Assembly (NCBI GenBank): GCA_964230605.1
Contig: CAXRIN010000046.1
Coordinates: 1-64,000, forward strand
Direction: 5' to 3'
Length of the DNA stretch: 64,000 bases
Origin: GCA-002722245 sp964230605
GTDB taxonomy: Bacteria > Bacteroidota > Bacteroidia > Flavobacteriales_C > GCA-002722245
Part shown: positions 26,905 to 35,021 of the stretch, in pieces
Layout: each line of letters starts with the position of its first letter
Position numbering within the stretch: the first letter of the stretch is position 1
The notes under the pieces: model-generated
What the model saw: the letters and a program-made list of their open reading frames with translations, nothing else
Database searches by the model: none
What the model was told of the DNA's origin: nothing
Position numbers and translations under genes: made by a program

Positions 26905-28088
26905 TTATTTAATAGTTTTTTGTACAAAGCATCAACATCATTGACTAGTCTTTTATAACTGAATTGATCTTTTACGTGATTCCAACCTTCTTTTTGCATA
27001 GAAAGTCTTTTTTCATCATTCTCCACAAGCTCTAAGAGGTTTTTTCCGAAATTTTCAACGTCTTCTATTTCGCTTAGTAGTCCTGTTTTGTTTTGTAGAA
27101 CAACATTTTCAATTCCTCCTACATTTGTAGATATTATTGGGTTATTCGCAGCCTGAGCTTCGATTAAACTAACAGGAGTTCCTTCATTTAAGCTTGAAAG
27201 TGCAATGATATCCATTCCTGCGTTTACTACATCTATATTTTTAATCCAAGAAGTGAATGTTAATGGAGCTTTTTTGAATTCAATATTACTTTGCGAGAAT
27301 TCAATATTTAATTCCTTTGCAAAAGCAAGTATTTCATCTCTTGATTCACCGTCACCAACCACAAAAGCCCTAACTTTTTTATTGGTGTTTTCAAGAACGT
27401 ATTTTAAACCTTGAAGAAAAAGGCGATGATTTTTTATTGGTACTAATCTACCTATGATTCCAATCGCAATTTCGTTATCCTCAATTTGGTATTCAGTTCT
27501 GAAAACAGCTCTTTTTTTATCTAAATCTACTTGGAATCTCTGAAGATCAAATCCAAGAGGAATTACTTCAATTTTATCAAGTGGAGCTATTTTATGAATT
27601 TCACCCAATTCTTGTTTTTGAATGTCGGAGATGGCTACAATAGCAGAACTTTTCTCAGCCAGTTTCTTTTCAATACGTTTAAAAATCGTCGTTTTTGCTT
27701 TACTAAAGTAACTATGGAAAACATGGCCATGAAAGGTGTGCACAACTGCAGGGACATTACATGAAAAAGCAGCCATTCTACCTAATGTCCCTGCTTTAGA
27801 GGCATGTGTGTGTACAATATCAGGTTTAAACTCTTCAATGATTTGTTTGATTTTCTTGTAGGCTGCATAATCGTTTCCGAAACGAATTGCTCTTCTCATT
27901 TCAGGAATAATTACAGGGTCAATTCCTAAATCATCCAAGATATGCTGAGAAGAATCTTCACTTTCTTCTTTGTCACCTCCAATTAATAGAGTTTCATATT
28001 CTTCAGGAAGATATTTCGTTAAATAGGCCGCATTGTACGTCGGACCACCCAAATTAAACCTATTAATTATCCTTAAAACCTTTGGCAT
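26901..28088 (-). CDS. GT4-family glycosyltransferase
   Basis: The 395-residue protein has the two Rossmann domains of a GT-B enzyme. The N-terminal domain begins MPKVLRIINRFNLGGPTYNA, and the C-terminal domain has IGIIGRLVPIKNHRLF and the nucleotide-sugar site SSLNEGTPVSLIEAQAANNP. It transfers a sugar from a nucleotide donor to a lipid-linked glycan in the cytoplasm; donor and linkage are not readable. An in-frame ATG at 28199 lies inside asnB and encodes residues foreign to the family, so the ATG at 28088 is used. Its stop overlaps the wza-like start by 4 bp. Confidence 0.88.
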   Translation of the reverse strand: MPKVLRIINRFNLGGPTYNAAYLTKYLPEEYETLLIGGDKEESEDSSQHILDDLGIDPVIIPEMRRAIRFGNDYAAYKKIKQIIEEFKPDIVHTHASKAGTLGRMAAFSCNVPAVVHTFHGHVFHSYFSKAKTTIFKRIEKKLAEKSSAIVAISDIQKQELGEIHKIAPLDKIEVIPLGFDLQRFQVDLDKKRAVFRTEYQIEDNEIAIGIIGRLVPIKNHRLFLQGLKYVLENTNKKVRAFVVGDGESRDEILAFAKELNIEFSQSNIEFKKAPLTFTSWIKNIDVVNAGMDIIALSSLNEGTPVSLIEAQAANNPIISTNVGGIENVVLQNKTGLLSEIEDVENFGKNLLELVENDEKRLSMQKEGWNHVKDQFSYKRLVNDVDALYKKLLNK

Positions 28089-28161
28089 TCTAGCATCAAT
28101 CAGGCTCAAAAATAAGTAAAATAATGGAGATAAAGCCTTATATTTATCATACTTTGGTGAA

Positions 28162-30045
28162 CTACATAAGCCATTTTTTCCACCAATGTTGAAAAACAAT
28201 CAAAGCCCAAATTGTTGCAGCGGAATCTTCAGGGTTTTTTGAGTTTACTTTTTTGAGGATGGTTTCTATTTCGGTCCATTTAAATATTCCTTGTTCCTCA
28301 ATTAAATCTTTATTTAAATAATCGCTTTGAATAGTTGAGTTTAAATCTCCTCGGAACCATTTTAATAGGGGGACTTCAAACCCATGTTTTGGCCGTTTGA
28401 ACAATTCTTCTGGTAGATCAGGTTTGAAAGTTTCTTGTAAAATTTTCTTTTTTATGCCTGATTGTATTTTGAATTCAGAAGGGATTTGAAATGCAAATTC
28501 AACAACGTTATGATCAAGGAAAGGAACTCTTACCTCTAAACTATTGTTCATACTATTTAGGTCTACCTTTGTAAGCATATCTCCAACAAGAACCTGATGA
28601 ACATCTTGGTACAGAACACCATTGAAATCAGATGATTCCAATTCATTCAAGAGAACATGTTGTTTTCTTTCGGAAAAAACTTCTAAATCTGCCTTTTGCA
28701 ATAGTTGACTAGCTTGATTGTCTTTTAATATTCCAGCCCAATTCCAGTATCTTTCTTTATTACCTAGCTTAATGCCTTCAGCAAATCTAAGTAACTGACG
28801 ATTGAGGTTCCCGAATTTAGAATTTCTAGATTTCGGTAGTGTTTTCCAAATTGGTTCACCAGCAGCAACTAACTTATTTTTTATCCCATTTCCTCTGGCT
28901 GTATATTCAGCCATATGTTTATTGTATCCGCTGAAAATTTCGTCAGCGCCATCACCAGATAATGCTACTGTAGCTTTGTTTTTGGTGTGCATACTAAGGA
29001 TGTTAACAGCTAATCCTGAGCTGTCAGCGAAGGGCTCATCGGTATAGTCTAAAACTTTTCCTAATTGATCAAAAAGATCGTCATTTGTTAATTCAAATAC
29101 AGTGTGGTTTGTTTTGTATTTATCAGCTAATAGTTTAGCGAAATGAGTCTCATCGAATAAAGGTTCATCTTTGTAACCAATCGAAAATGTATTTAAGTTA
29201 TTGGTGTGTTTTGAAGCCAATGCCACAATGACCGAAGAGTCTATTCCTCCACTTAAAAATGATCCGATCGGAACATCGGCAACCATTCTTTTACTTATAC
29301 TTTCTTCTAATAAATCTCGAAGTTGATTTTGAGCTTTTTTATAGTCGTTGAATTTATATTTATTCGGACTGAAAGGCAAATTATAATACTTTTTGTAAGT
29401 TGCTTTGCCGTTTTTCCAAATTAATAATTCACCCGGTGATAATTTTTTGCAGTTTTTTAAAATTGAATATGGTTGTGGAATGTAATTGAATTTGAAATAA
29501 AGTTGTGTTGATGCTAAATCAATTTCTTTTGTAATTTCAAATGCGAAAATTGATTTCATTTCCGAACCAAAAATTAATTGATGCTGATCCTCATAAATAT
29601 GAAGTGGTTTAATACCAAATCGATCTCTAGCAACTATCACTGATTTTTCGGCTTTATCATAAAATGCAAATCCGAAAAAGCCATTTAATTCATTTATTCC
29701 TGCTTCTCCAAATTCGATTAATTGATAGAGTAAAACTTCGGTGTCTGAGCTTGTTGAAAATGAATATCCTTTATTTTTAAGCTTATTTCTGAGTTCCTTG
29801 AAGTTATAAATTTCACCGTTGAAAACAAGTGTATAACGACCATCAGCTGAAGTGAATGGTTGTGTGGCTGCTTCACTGGTGTCTATAATACTTAATCTTG
29901 CATGACCTAAGCCAATTGCGTCGTCACTAAATATTCCTTTAGCATCTGGGCCTCTGAAATTAAGTGAATCTACGGCGGAATTTAAATTGGAAAAATTGGC
30001 TTTTCCTGTTTCGTCTTTTGCAAATATTCCTACTATTCCACACAT
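28162..30045 (-). CDS. asnB: Glutamine-hydrolysing asparagine synthase (first copy)
   Basis: The 627-residue protein has the class II amidotransferase domain starting at catalytic Cys2 (MCGIVGIFAK), with GLGHARLSIID and LVFNGEIYNF. A synthetase domain follows with the PP-loop ATP site GSFLSGGIDSSVIVAL and VALSGDGADEIFSGY. It amidates aspartate in primary metabolism, while homologues in polysaccharide loci amidate uronic acids or other sugar carboxylates. Its position at the head of the first polysaccharide locus and the second copy at 52-54 kb favour glycan modification for at least one of them (inference). Confidence 0.9.
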   Translation of the reverse strand: MCGIVGIFAKDETGKANFSNLNSAVDSLNFRGPDAKGIFSDDAIGLGHARLSIIDTSEAATQPFTSADGRYTLVFNGEIYNFKELRNKLKNKGYSFSTSSDTEVLLYQLIEFGEAGINELNGFFGFAFYDKAEKSVIVARDRFGIKPLHIYEDQHQLIFGSEMKSIFAFEITKEIDLASTQLYFKFNYIPQPYSILKNCKKLSPGELLIWKNGKATYKKYYNLPFSPNKYKFNDYKKAQNQLRDLLEESISKRMVADVPIGSFLSGGIDSSVIVALASKHTNNLNTFSIGYKDEPLFDETHFAKLLADKYKTNHTVFELTNDDLFDQLGKVLDYTDEPFADSSGLAVNILSMHTKNKATVALSGDGADEIFSGYNKHMAEYTARGNGIKNKLVAAGEPIWKTLPKSRNSKFGNLNRQLLRFAEGIKLGNKERYWNWAGILKDNQASQLLQKADLEVFSERKQHVLLNELESSDFNGVLYQDVHQVLVGDMLTKVDLNSMNNSLEVRVPFLDHNVVEFAFQIPSEFKIQSGIKKKILQETFKPDLPEELFKRPKHGFEVPLLKWFRGDLNSTIQSDYLNKDLIEEQGIFKWTEIETILKKVNSKNPEDSAATIWALIVFQHWWKKWLM

Positions 30046-30051
30046 ATGTTT

Positions 30052-30076
30052 TAGCTATAATTGTCAAATATAGCTA
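30052..30076 (-). promoter_or_regulatory. -7 box within an inverted repeat before asnB
   Basis: TATATTTG on the minus strand (30065-30072) matches the -7 consensus, 20 bp before the ATG. A perfect 8-bp inverted repeat, TAGCTATA with TATAGCTA (9-base spacer), overlaps it. The layout suits repressor control of the polysaccharide operon, but the sequence is AT-rich. Confidence 0.45.
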
Positions 30077-30089
30077 AGATGCTAGGAAT

Positions 30090-30509
30090 TTAATTCCTGA
30101 CTAAGGAACTTTCGCATTTTGAGAAGATGCTTTTCTTTTTAATTTCTTTGATTGCGTCAGCTAAGTCTTTTTTAAAATCAATCTTATTTAGATTGATGCA
30201 AGCAAAAACTCCACTTGCATATAAATTGAAATATTTTGTTGAGTTAAACTGATTGTCACTTACAATTATATGCAACTGGGGATGTTTTTTTAAAATCTCT
30301 TTGATAAAAGCATTCATACTGTATGAATCGTTTTCAAAAAAGTTGAAACGCAAAAGCAAAACATCTAAATTTTCGTTAAGTTTTGTTTGAAGAGGATCTT
30401 CATCTTTACATGTTTCAATTTGAATTTCACCTTCACTCAATTCGTAAAGCACATTCTCTAAATAGAATAAGTCTTTTACGTTCCTATCTGCAATAAGTAC
30501 GTTAATCAT
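30090..30509 (-). CDS. Receiver-like protein lacking the phosphoacceptor Asp
   Basis: The 139-residue protein has the length and alternating pattern of a CheY-type receiver: MINVLIADRN, then LDVLLLRFNF, then HIIVSDNQF. At the place of the phosphorylated aspartate it has Arg54, and the acidic pair is reduced to a single D8 followed by R9. It ends without a DNA-binding domain. It may be a phosphorylation-independent pseudo-receiver or a decaying fragment of a LuxR-type regulator. It stands alone between asnB and the sigma factor operon, all on the same strand. I do not recognise a specific family. Confidence 0.55.
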   Translation of the reverse strand: MINVLIADRNVKDLFYLENVLYELSEGEIQIETCKDEDPLQTKLNENLDVLLLRFNFFENDSYSMNAFIKEILKKHPQLHIIVSDNQFNSTKYFNLYASGVFACINLNKIDFKKDLADAIKEIKKKSIFSKCESSLVRN

Positions 30510-30601
30510 TTTAGGGTCAGTTAAGTTAGGGTGTAAATATATGCAATATAAAATACCACAAAAGTTAAGTAGTTGACCTTTTCAGAAATTGTTAAGAGAA
30601 G

Positions 30602-31576
30602 TTACTTAAATGTTAAGTATACAGTATAGTCTACAGGAATACGCTTTGATCCTTTGTTCCATGAAGTAAGATTCATAGTGACATCGGTAATGATTTGTTC
30701 TAGTTCTGGTGTTGTGATTGATTGAACATTTACTTCTTTTACTTTTCCTTTTGGAGTTACAGTGAATTTGAACACAACAGAAGAGTTTCTTTGTGGTATG
30801 TCAGAGTCTTTTACTTTGTCTTTTAATTTTGAAAATAACTCTTTTTCTAATAACTGGTTTCCTCCATCGTAAGCAACTAAACTAGATAAATCGTAAGTTT
30901 CATTTTTATATTTAGGATCAACTGAGCTAAAAGCTTTAATTGCTCTAACTTTTCGGGACTCTCTAGTAGCTACAAATTCAATTTTTTTAGCTTCTTTGGT
31001 TACTGTTTTTTTATCAGTAGTGATTTTAGTTAATGACTCATCCGGTTCTAATTTCGCCTCTTCAATTTTATCAGATGTAGATGTATCATTTTCAGATTGG
31101 TGAATAATCGTTTTCGAATCAGTTTGTGAACTGGTAATATCGGCAGATTGTTCGTTTTCGATTAATTCAGTTTCATTTTGTTTTTCAATCTTAAACTTAT
31201 TGTCTTGTTCAGTAACAGAGTTTGATTTAGTCTCCTGCGTTGGAAGTTTTTGAACTTTAATATTTGGTTCGGAATTGTCCTTGAATAAGAAAATAGATCC
31301 AATAACAAGAATAACAGAGATTAATCCAATTGAAATGTATTTGTTTAAACTTAGGTTATTAGAAGTTGAATATTTATTAGTAATCTCATTTGCAATACGA
31401 GAAACTGCAGATAAATCATCATTACTGATTAATTCAATTGCAGATTTAGATAAATCACAATTATTTAATTTATCAGCGTATTGCTCAAAGAGTTCTTGAT
31501 TATCAGAGTTATTAACTAATAATTCAAGCTCCTCTTTAGATAAGCCAAGATGAATATGTTGATCTTTATTTTTCAT
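30602..31576 (-). CDS. Single-span membrane protein with TonB-like C-terminus, sigma-factor partner
   Basis: The 324-residue protein has a cytoplasmic N-terminal region of about 80 residues, one membrane helix (YISIGLISVILVIGSIFLF), a long periplasmic stretch rich in Glu, Lys, Ser and Thr, and a C-terminal domain with VVFKFTVTPKGKVKEVNVQS, the pattern of TonB/energy-transducer C-termini. It overlaps the ECF sigma gene by 11 bp, so it occupies the place of an anti-sigma factor. No HxxxCxxC zinc motif is seen. A TTG at 31585 is an alternative start. Function as an anti-sigma factor is inferred from position and topology. Confidence 0.7.
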   Translation of the reverse strand: MKNKDQHIHLGLSKEELELLVNNSDNQELFEQYADKLNNCDLSKSAIELISNDDLSAVSRIANEITNKYSTSNNLSLNKYISIGLISVILVIGSIFLFKDNSEPNIKVQKLPTQETKSNSVTEQDNKFKIEKQNETELIENEQSADITSSQTDSKTIIHQSENDTSTSDKIEEAKLEPDESLTKITTDKKTVTKEAKKIEFVATRESRKVRAIKAFSSVDPKYKNETYDLSSLVAYDGGNQLLEKELFSKLKDKVKDSDIPQRNSSVVFKFTVTPKGKVKEVNVQSITTPELEQIITDVTMNLTSWNKGSKRIPVDYTVYLTFK

Positions 31577-32129
31577 TATTGTCAATCAACAATTTTAAGT
31601 TTCTTTTACCATTTTGAATATGACTTTTTACTTCATTTAACGAGTAGCCAGTCACATCAGCAACTTCTTTATAACTCTGCCCTTTGAAATAGAAAAGCTC
31701 AACACATTTTTGCTGGTCTGGCTTAATCTTTTCAAGCGACTTTTTTAGAATGTCAATTCTTTTCTGTAGCAATAATTCTTGTTCTAAAACTTCTTCAAAG
31801 TCATCATTTGATTCAATTTCTACTTTATTATCGCCGTAACTAACAACTTTCTTTATTTTAAAACAGTGAAATTTAGTTACACTATAAATCCATGCGTTAA
31901 AGTTTTTTACATCATGATTTTGTAGATCCTTAACAACAACTTCAAATATTTCCTGAACAGTATCTTTTGCTTTTTGTTCATCTTTCAGAATTCCAAGAGC
32001 AATCGAAGCTACTAAATGAGCATACCTGCTAAATAATTCACCAAGGGCATCCATGTCTTTTTCAGACTTGTAAAAGCCAATCAACTCTCTGTCCAAGAGT
32101 TTATTGTATTTCTTTTTCCTTCCAAACAC
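31566..32129 (-). CDS. ECF-type RNA polymerase sigma factor
   Basis: The 187-residue protein has sigma-70 region 2 (ELFSRYAHLVASIALGILKD, EQKAKDTVQEIFEVVVK and NFNAWIYSVTKFHCFKIKK) and region 4 (LEKIKPDQQKCVELFYFKGQ, then SYKEVADVTGYSLNEVKSHI). It directs RNA polymerase to a specific promoter set. The start is GTG at 32129; no ATG lies in frame after the upstream stop. The membrane protein behind it overlaps by 11 bp and is its likely regulator. The target promoters are not evident. Confidence 0.88.
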   Translation of the reverse strand: MFGRKKKYNKLLDRELIGFYKSEKDMDALGELFSRYAHLVASIALGILKDEQKAKDTVQEIFEVVVKDLQNHDVKNFNAWIYSVTKFHCFKIKKVVSYGDNKVEIESNDDFEEVLEQELLLQKRIDILKKSLEKIKPDQQKCVELFYFKGQSYKEVADVTGYSLNEVKSHIQNGKRNLKLLIDNNEK

Positions 32130-32298
32130 TATAGATGACCTATTTATTAAGGGAAGTTAAGTTAATAATTCCATAATGTTTTTGAAATTTTTTCATCGTT
32201 TATCAGATGGTTGTTAGTGGAAATAAAATTTTTTCATTTTTTTTTATGGAAAATGAAATTTTGCCACCCTATTATATGAACTACCTTAAAATAAGCAC

Positions 32299-32463
32299 AT
32301 GAAAAGAATTGTAACACTAAGCTTCGTACCTGTTGTTTTTTTATTAACTAGTTGTAAAACAGCTGCTCATGTTTGTGATGCTTACACTATGAAATTAAAA
32401 AAAGAGAAAATTGAGCAATTAAGAAATACGGCTTCGCTTAGCATTGAAATTGTACATAACTAA
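32299..32463 (+). CDS. Small predicted lipoprotein (54 residues)
   Basis: A short frame encodes MKRIVTLSFVPVVFLLTSC followed by about 35 residues (KTAAHVCDAY, then a charged helix and SIEIVHN). The N-terminus is a good lipoprotein signal with lipobox LLTSC (Cys19). A strong terminator lies 27 bp after the stop, which fits a self-standing small gene transcribed divergently from the sigma factor. The function is unknown. The conserved-looking signal plus the dedicated terminator make it more credible than a chance frame. Confidence 0.65.
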   Translation: MKRIVTLSFVPVVFLLTSCKTAAHVCDAYTMKLKKEKIEQLRNTASLSIEIVHN

Positions 32464-32490
32464 ACATCCTTCCTATAGATTGCCCAATGA

Positions 32491-32520
32491 AAAGCAATGA
32501 CTCTCAGTCATTGCTTTTTT
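32491..32520 (+). terminator. Rho-independent terminator after the small lipoprotein gene
   Basis: An 11-bp perfect stem (AAAGCAATGAC with GTCATTGCTTT, 5-base loop) runs into T residues. It overlaps the first in-frame ATG of the next gene (32497), which is one reason to reject that start. Confidence 0.88.
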
Positions 32521-32523
32521 GTT

Positions 32524-32531
32524 TATTTTTG
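32524..32531 (+). promoter_or_regulatory. -7 box for the DUF5686-type gene
   Basis: TATTTTTG matches TAnnTTTG directly after the terminator. A transcript would begin near 32538, almost on the GTG start at 32539, suggesting leaderless translation. Confidence 0.5.
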
Positions 32532-32538
32532 GCAGTCT

Positions 32539-34974
32539 GTGAGATTAGTACTTTTAATCATATTATTAACCAATACGCTTCTTTCTTACTCCCAAGAAAT
32601 TAGAGGGAAAGTTATAGACGCTGATTCTAAAGAGTCTATACCTTTTGCTAATGCTTTTTGGGTTAAAAATCAAGTTGGTGCCATAGCAGATTTTAATGGC
32701 GTTTTTCAAATTGGATTTTACGAAAATGATACGCTTATAATTTCCTCTGTAGGATTGTCTGATTTAAGAGTTCCGAGTAAGGAGGCAAAAACAAAAAAGG
32801 AATACTATTTATCTGCCTCAGCTCAAGTATTGGCTGATGTTCAAATTAAAGTAAAGCGTCGAAAACGACGAAAAAGAAAAGAAGACCCAGCCTATCTTTT
32901 GCATAAAGCAATTGCAGAAAATCGTGATAGGAATAATTTGAAAGAAAAACCACATTACGAATGTGATATATATAATAAAGTAGAAATTGACTTAAATAAC
33001 GTCGATTCGAACACAAAAGATTTATTGCTGTTTAAGCCCATTTCTTTCGTTTTTGATAATCCTGATACCACTGGTTTGAAGAAGCCGTTTGCACCAATTT
33101 TTTTGAGTGAAGGATTTTCAAATTATTATTTCAAGAACCCGAATAAAGAAAAGGAAGTTATACTCGCGTCCAAAAATGCGGGAATTAGCGTTCCATCCTT
33201 GGCTCAATATACAGGGAATGTTTATACAGATTTTAATATATACGCCAACTATATCAGAATCTTTCAAATGCAATTTATTTCTCCCTTGGCAAAAACAAGT
33301 TGGTTATCATATAAATATTATATCACCGATTCTATTATTAAAGGTGATACTACATTCTATCGTCTAGATTTTAAACCCAGACGAGAACAAGACTTGGCTT
33401 TTGAAGGCTACTTAATTACAGATAATGTATCCCATGGAGTTAGTTCGATTCAATACAAAATCCCCAAGAGGTGTAATATTAACTATGTTGAAGAGTTTGT
33501 TATCGAACAAAAATATACTTTGCTAGATTCTTCTTGGGTTTTAAGCCATGAGAAGCTAGTGATTGATGTAAACCCGATGAAAAAAGTTTACGGTTTTTAC
33601 ATCCAGAAGAATACTGATTGGCTGAATTATGAATTTAACAAAGAAAGGGGGGATGATTTTTTCAGCACAGCACAGAAAACATTTGTTACGGACTCTGCTT
33701 ACAAATATGGTGATCAACTGCTTAAAAGGTATCGTCCTGTTGAGCTTGATACTGCCGAAAAGAATACCTACACAAAAGTAGATAGCGCAATGAATACAAG
33801 GTATTTAAAGGTTATTCAAAACCTATCTCAAATGGTTTATACAGGTTATTATCCTTTTAAATACTGGGAATACGGACCATATTACACTACGTACAGTTTT
33901 AATAGTTTAGAAGGACAGAGGTTGCGATTAGGTTTTCAAACAACTCAATCTTTGTTTGAAAATTGGAGGTTGAGAGGATATGCGGCTCATGGTTTTGATG
34001 ATGAAGTAACGAAGTACAGCGGGGTTGTTACCAAGTTTTATGGGTTCAAAAAATGGCGATATTTTGAATTTGAGCATTTGAACGATTACAAAATTTTAAG
34101 CGCTAGTGATAACGCCTTTCAAGAAGACAATATACTAGCCTCATTAACCAGAAGAGTTGATCCAAAATATACTCATACAATCCGCTCCCGATTTACATGG
34201 TCGCACGAATGGTATATTGGAATAAATAACTCCTTAGAATTAAAAACAGAAAAGTTAATACCAATAGGCTCCTTAACTTACAAAACACCCCTTGGAGAAG
34301 ATGTAAATGAATTAAATGTTCATACAGTTAAAGTTGGAGGTCGGTTTGCATTGAATGAAAAGTTTGTCCGATATGGATTCAGAAGATTAAGTTTACTAAC
34401 AACAAAGCCGCGTTTTGATTATGGCTATACTTATGGATTAAAAATCCAAAATGAAGGATTTGAGTTTCATAAACTCGAACTTCAAATGGCAGATCGATAT
34501 TATTTTGGATTCTTTGGATTCCTTGATGTAAGAATGTTTGCTGGTAAAATTTGGGGCGATTTACCATATCCTTTATTATTAAATCACCAAGGGAATGACT
34601 CCTATTATTTTGATAGTGAAGCGTTCAATTTAATGAATCCTTTTGAGTTTGTATCTGATCAGCAAGTAAGCTTAATGGCGAAGTATAATTTCAATGGATT
34701 GTTATTAAATAGAGTCCCGCTTTTAAAAAGAATGCACTTAAGATCATTTGTGTTCGCCAATAGTGTTTACGGAACATTAAACGACGGACATGAAAATTTA
34801 ATTGAGCTACCAGAAGGTTTATCGGCTTTAAGTGAACCATACCTTGAAACAGGTTTTGGAATCGAAAATATTTTCAAGTTAATCCGATTAGATTTCATTT
34901 GGCGATTAACCAATTCATCATCCCCAGAAGTTCAACAATTCGGTATTACGTTCGATATTGTTCCTGCTTTCTAG
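32539..34974 (+). CDS. DUF5686-family outer-membrane protein with CarboxypepD-like domain
   Basis: The protein of about 811 residues begins with a signal peptide (VRLVLLIILLTNTLLSYSQ). A carboxypeptidase regulatory-like beta-sandwich follows (EIRGKVIDADSKESIPFAN, then GAIADFNGVFQI), then a basic linker (KRRKRRKRKEDPA) and a long DUF5686 region that ends in a beta-barrel-like run of amphipathic strands, closing with FGITFDIVPAF. Family members are predicted outer-membrane proteins of Bacteroidota with unknown role. An ATG at 32497 is in frame but lies inside the upstream terminator and before the -7 box, so the GTG at 32539 is preferred. Confidence 0.8.
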   Translation: MRLVLLIILLTNTLLSYSQEIRGKVIDADSKESIPFANAFWVKNQVGAIADFNGVFQIGFYENDTLIISSVGLSDLRVPSKEAKTKKEYYLSASAQVLADVQIKVKRRKRRKRKEDPAYLLHKAIAENRDRNNLKEKPHYECDIYNKVEIDLNNVDSNTKDLLLFKPISFVFDNPDTTGLKKPFAPIFLSEGFSNYYFKNPNKEKEVILASKNAGISVPSLAQYTGNVYTDFNIYANYIRIFQMQFISPLAKTSWLSYKYYITDSIIKGDTTFYRLDFKPRREQDLAFEGYLITDNVSHGVSSIQYKIPKRCNINYVEEFVIEQKYTLLDSSWVLSHEKLVIDVNPMKKVYGFYIQKNTDWLNYEFNKERGDDFFSTAQKTFVTDSAYKYGDQLLKRYRPVELDTAEKNTYTKVDSAMNTRYLKVIQNLSQMVYTGYYPFKYWEYGPYYTTYSFNSLEGQRLRLGFQTTQSLFENWRLRGYAAHGFDDEVTKYSGVVTKFYGFKKWRYFEFEHLNDYKILSASDNAFQEDNILASLTRRVDPKYTHTIRSRFTWSHEWYIGINNSLELKTEKLIPIGSLTYKTPLGEDVNELNVHTVKVGGRFALNEKFVRYGFRRLSLLTTKPRFDYGYTYGLKIQNEGFEFHKLELQMADRYYFGFFGFLDVRMFAGKIWGDLPYPLLLNHQGNDSYYFDSEAFNLMNPFEFVSDQQVSLMAKYNFNGLLLNRVPLLKRMHLRSFVFANSVYGTLNDGHENLIELPEGLSALSEPYLETGFGIENIFKLIRLDFIWRLTNSSSPEVQQFGITFDIVPAF

Positions 34975-34993
34975 TTTTAATCAAGATTTTACA

Positions 34994-35001
34994 TAGATTT
35001 G
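34994..35001 (+). promoter_or_regulatory. -7 box for the DPM1-like glycosyltransferase
   Basis: TAGATTTG matches the consensus and lies 20 bp before the ATG at 35022, between the stop of the DUF5686 gene and the start. Confidence 0.55.
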
Positions 35002-35021
35002 CACTTAAACTAAAAGTCTTT

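Noticed and set aside
28089..28199. Longer start for the glycosyltransferase at 28199
   Set aside because: The added residues lie within asnB and its 3' gap and lack family similarity; the MPKVLRIINRF start is typical.
32225..32265. Imperfect A/T-rich inverted repeat before the small lipoprotein gene
   Set aside because: The arms differ in length by several T residues, and such symmetry is expected by chance in this AT-rich stretch.
32497..32538. ATG start for the DUF5686-type protein at 32497
   Set aside because: It lies inside the upstream terminator stem and before the -7 box; the residues it adds interrupt a normal signal peptide start.
34899..35021. Extended N-terminus of the DPM1-like glycosyltransferase
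   Set aside because: It reads through the end of the DUF5686 gene in another frame and precedes the -7 box at 34994.
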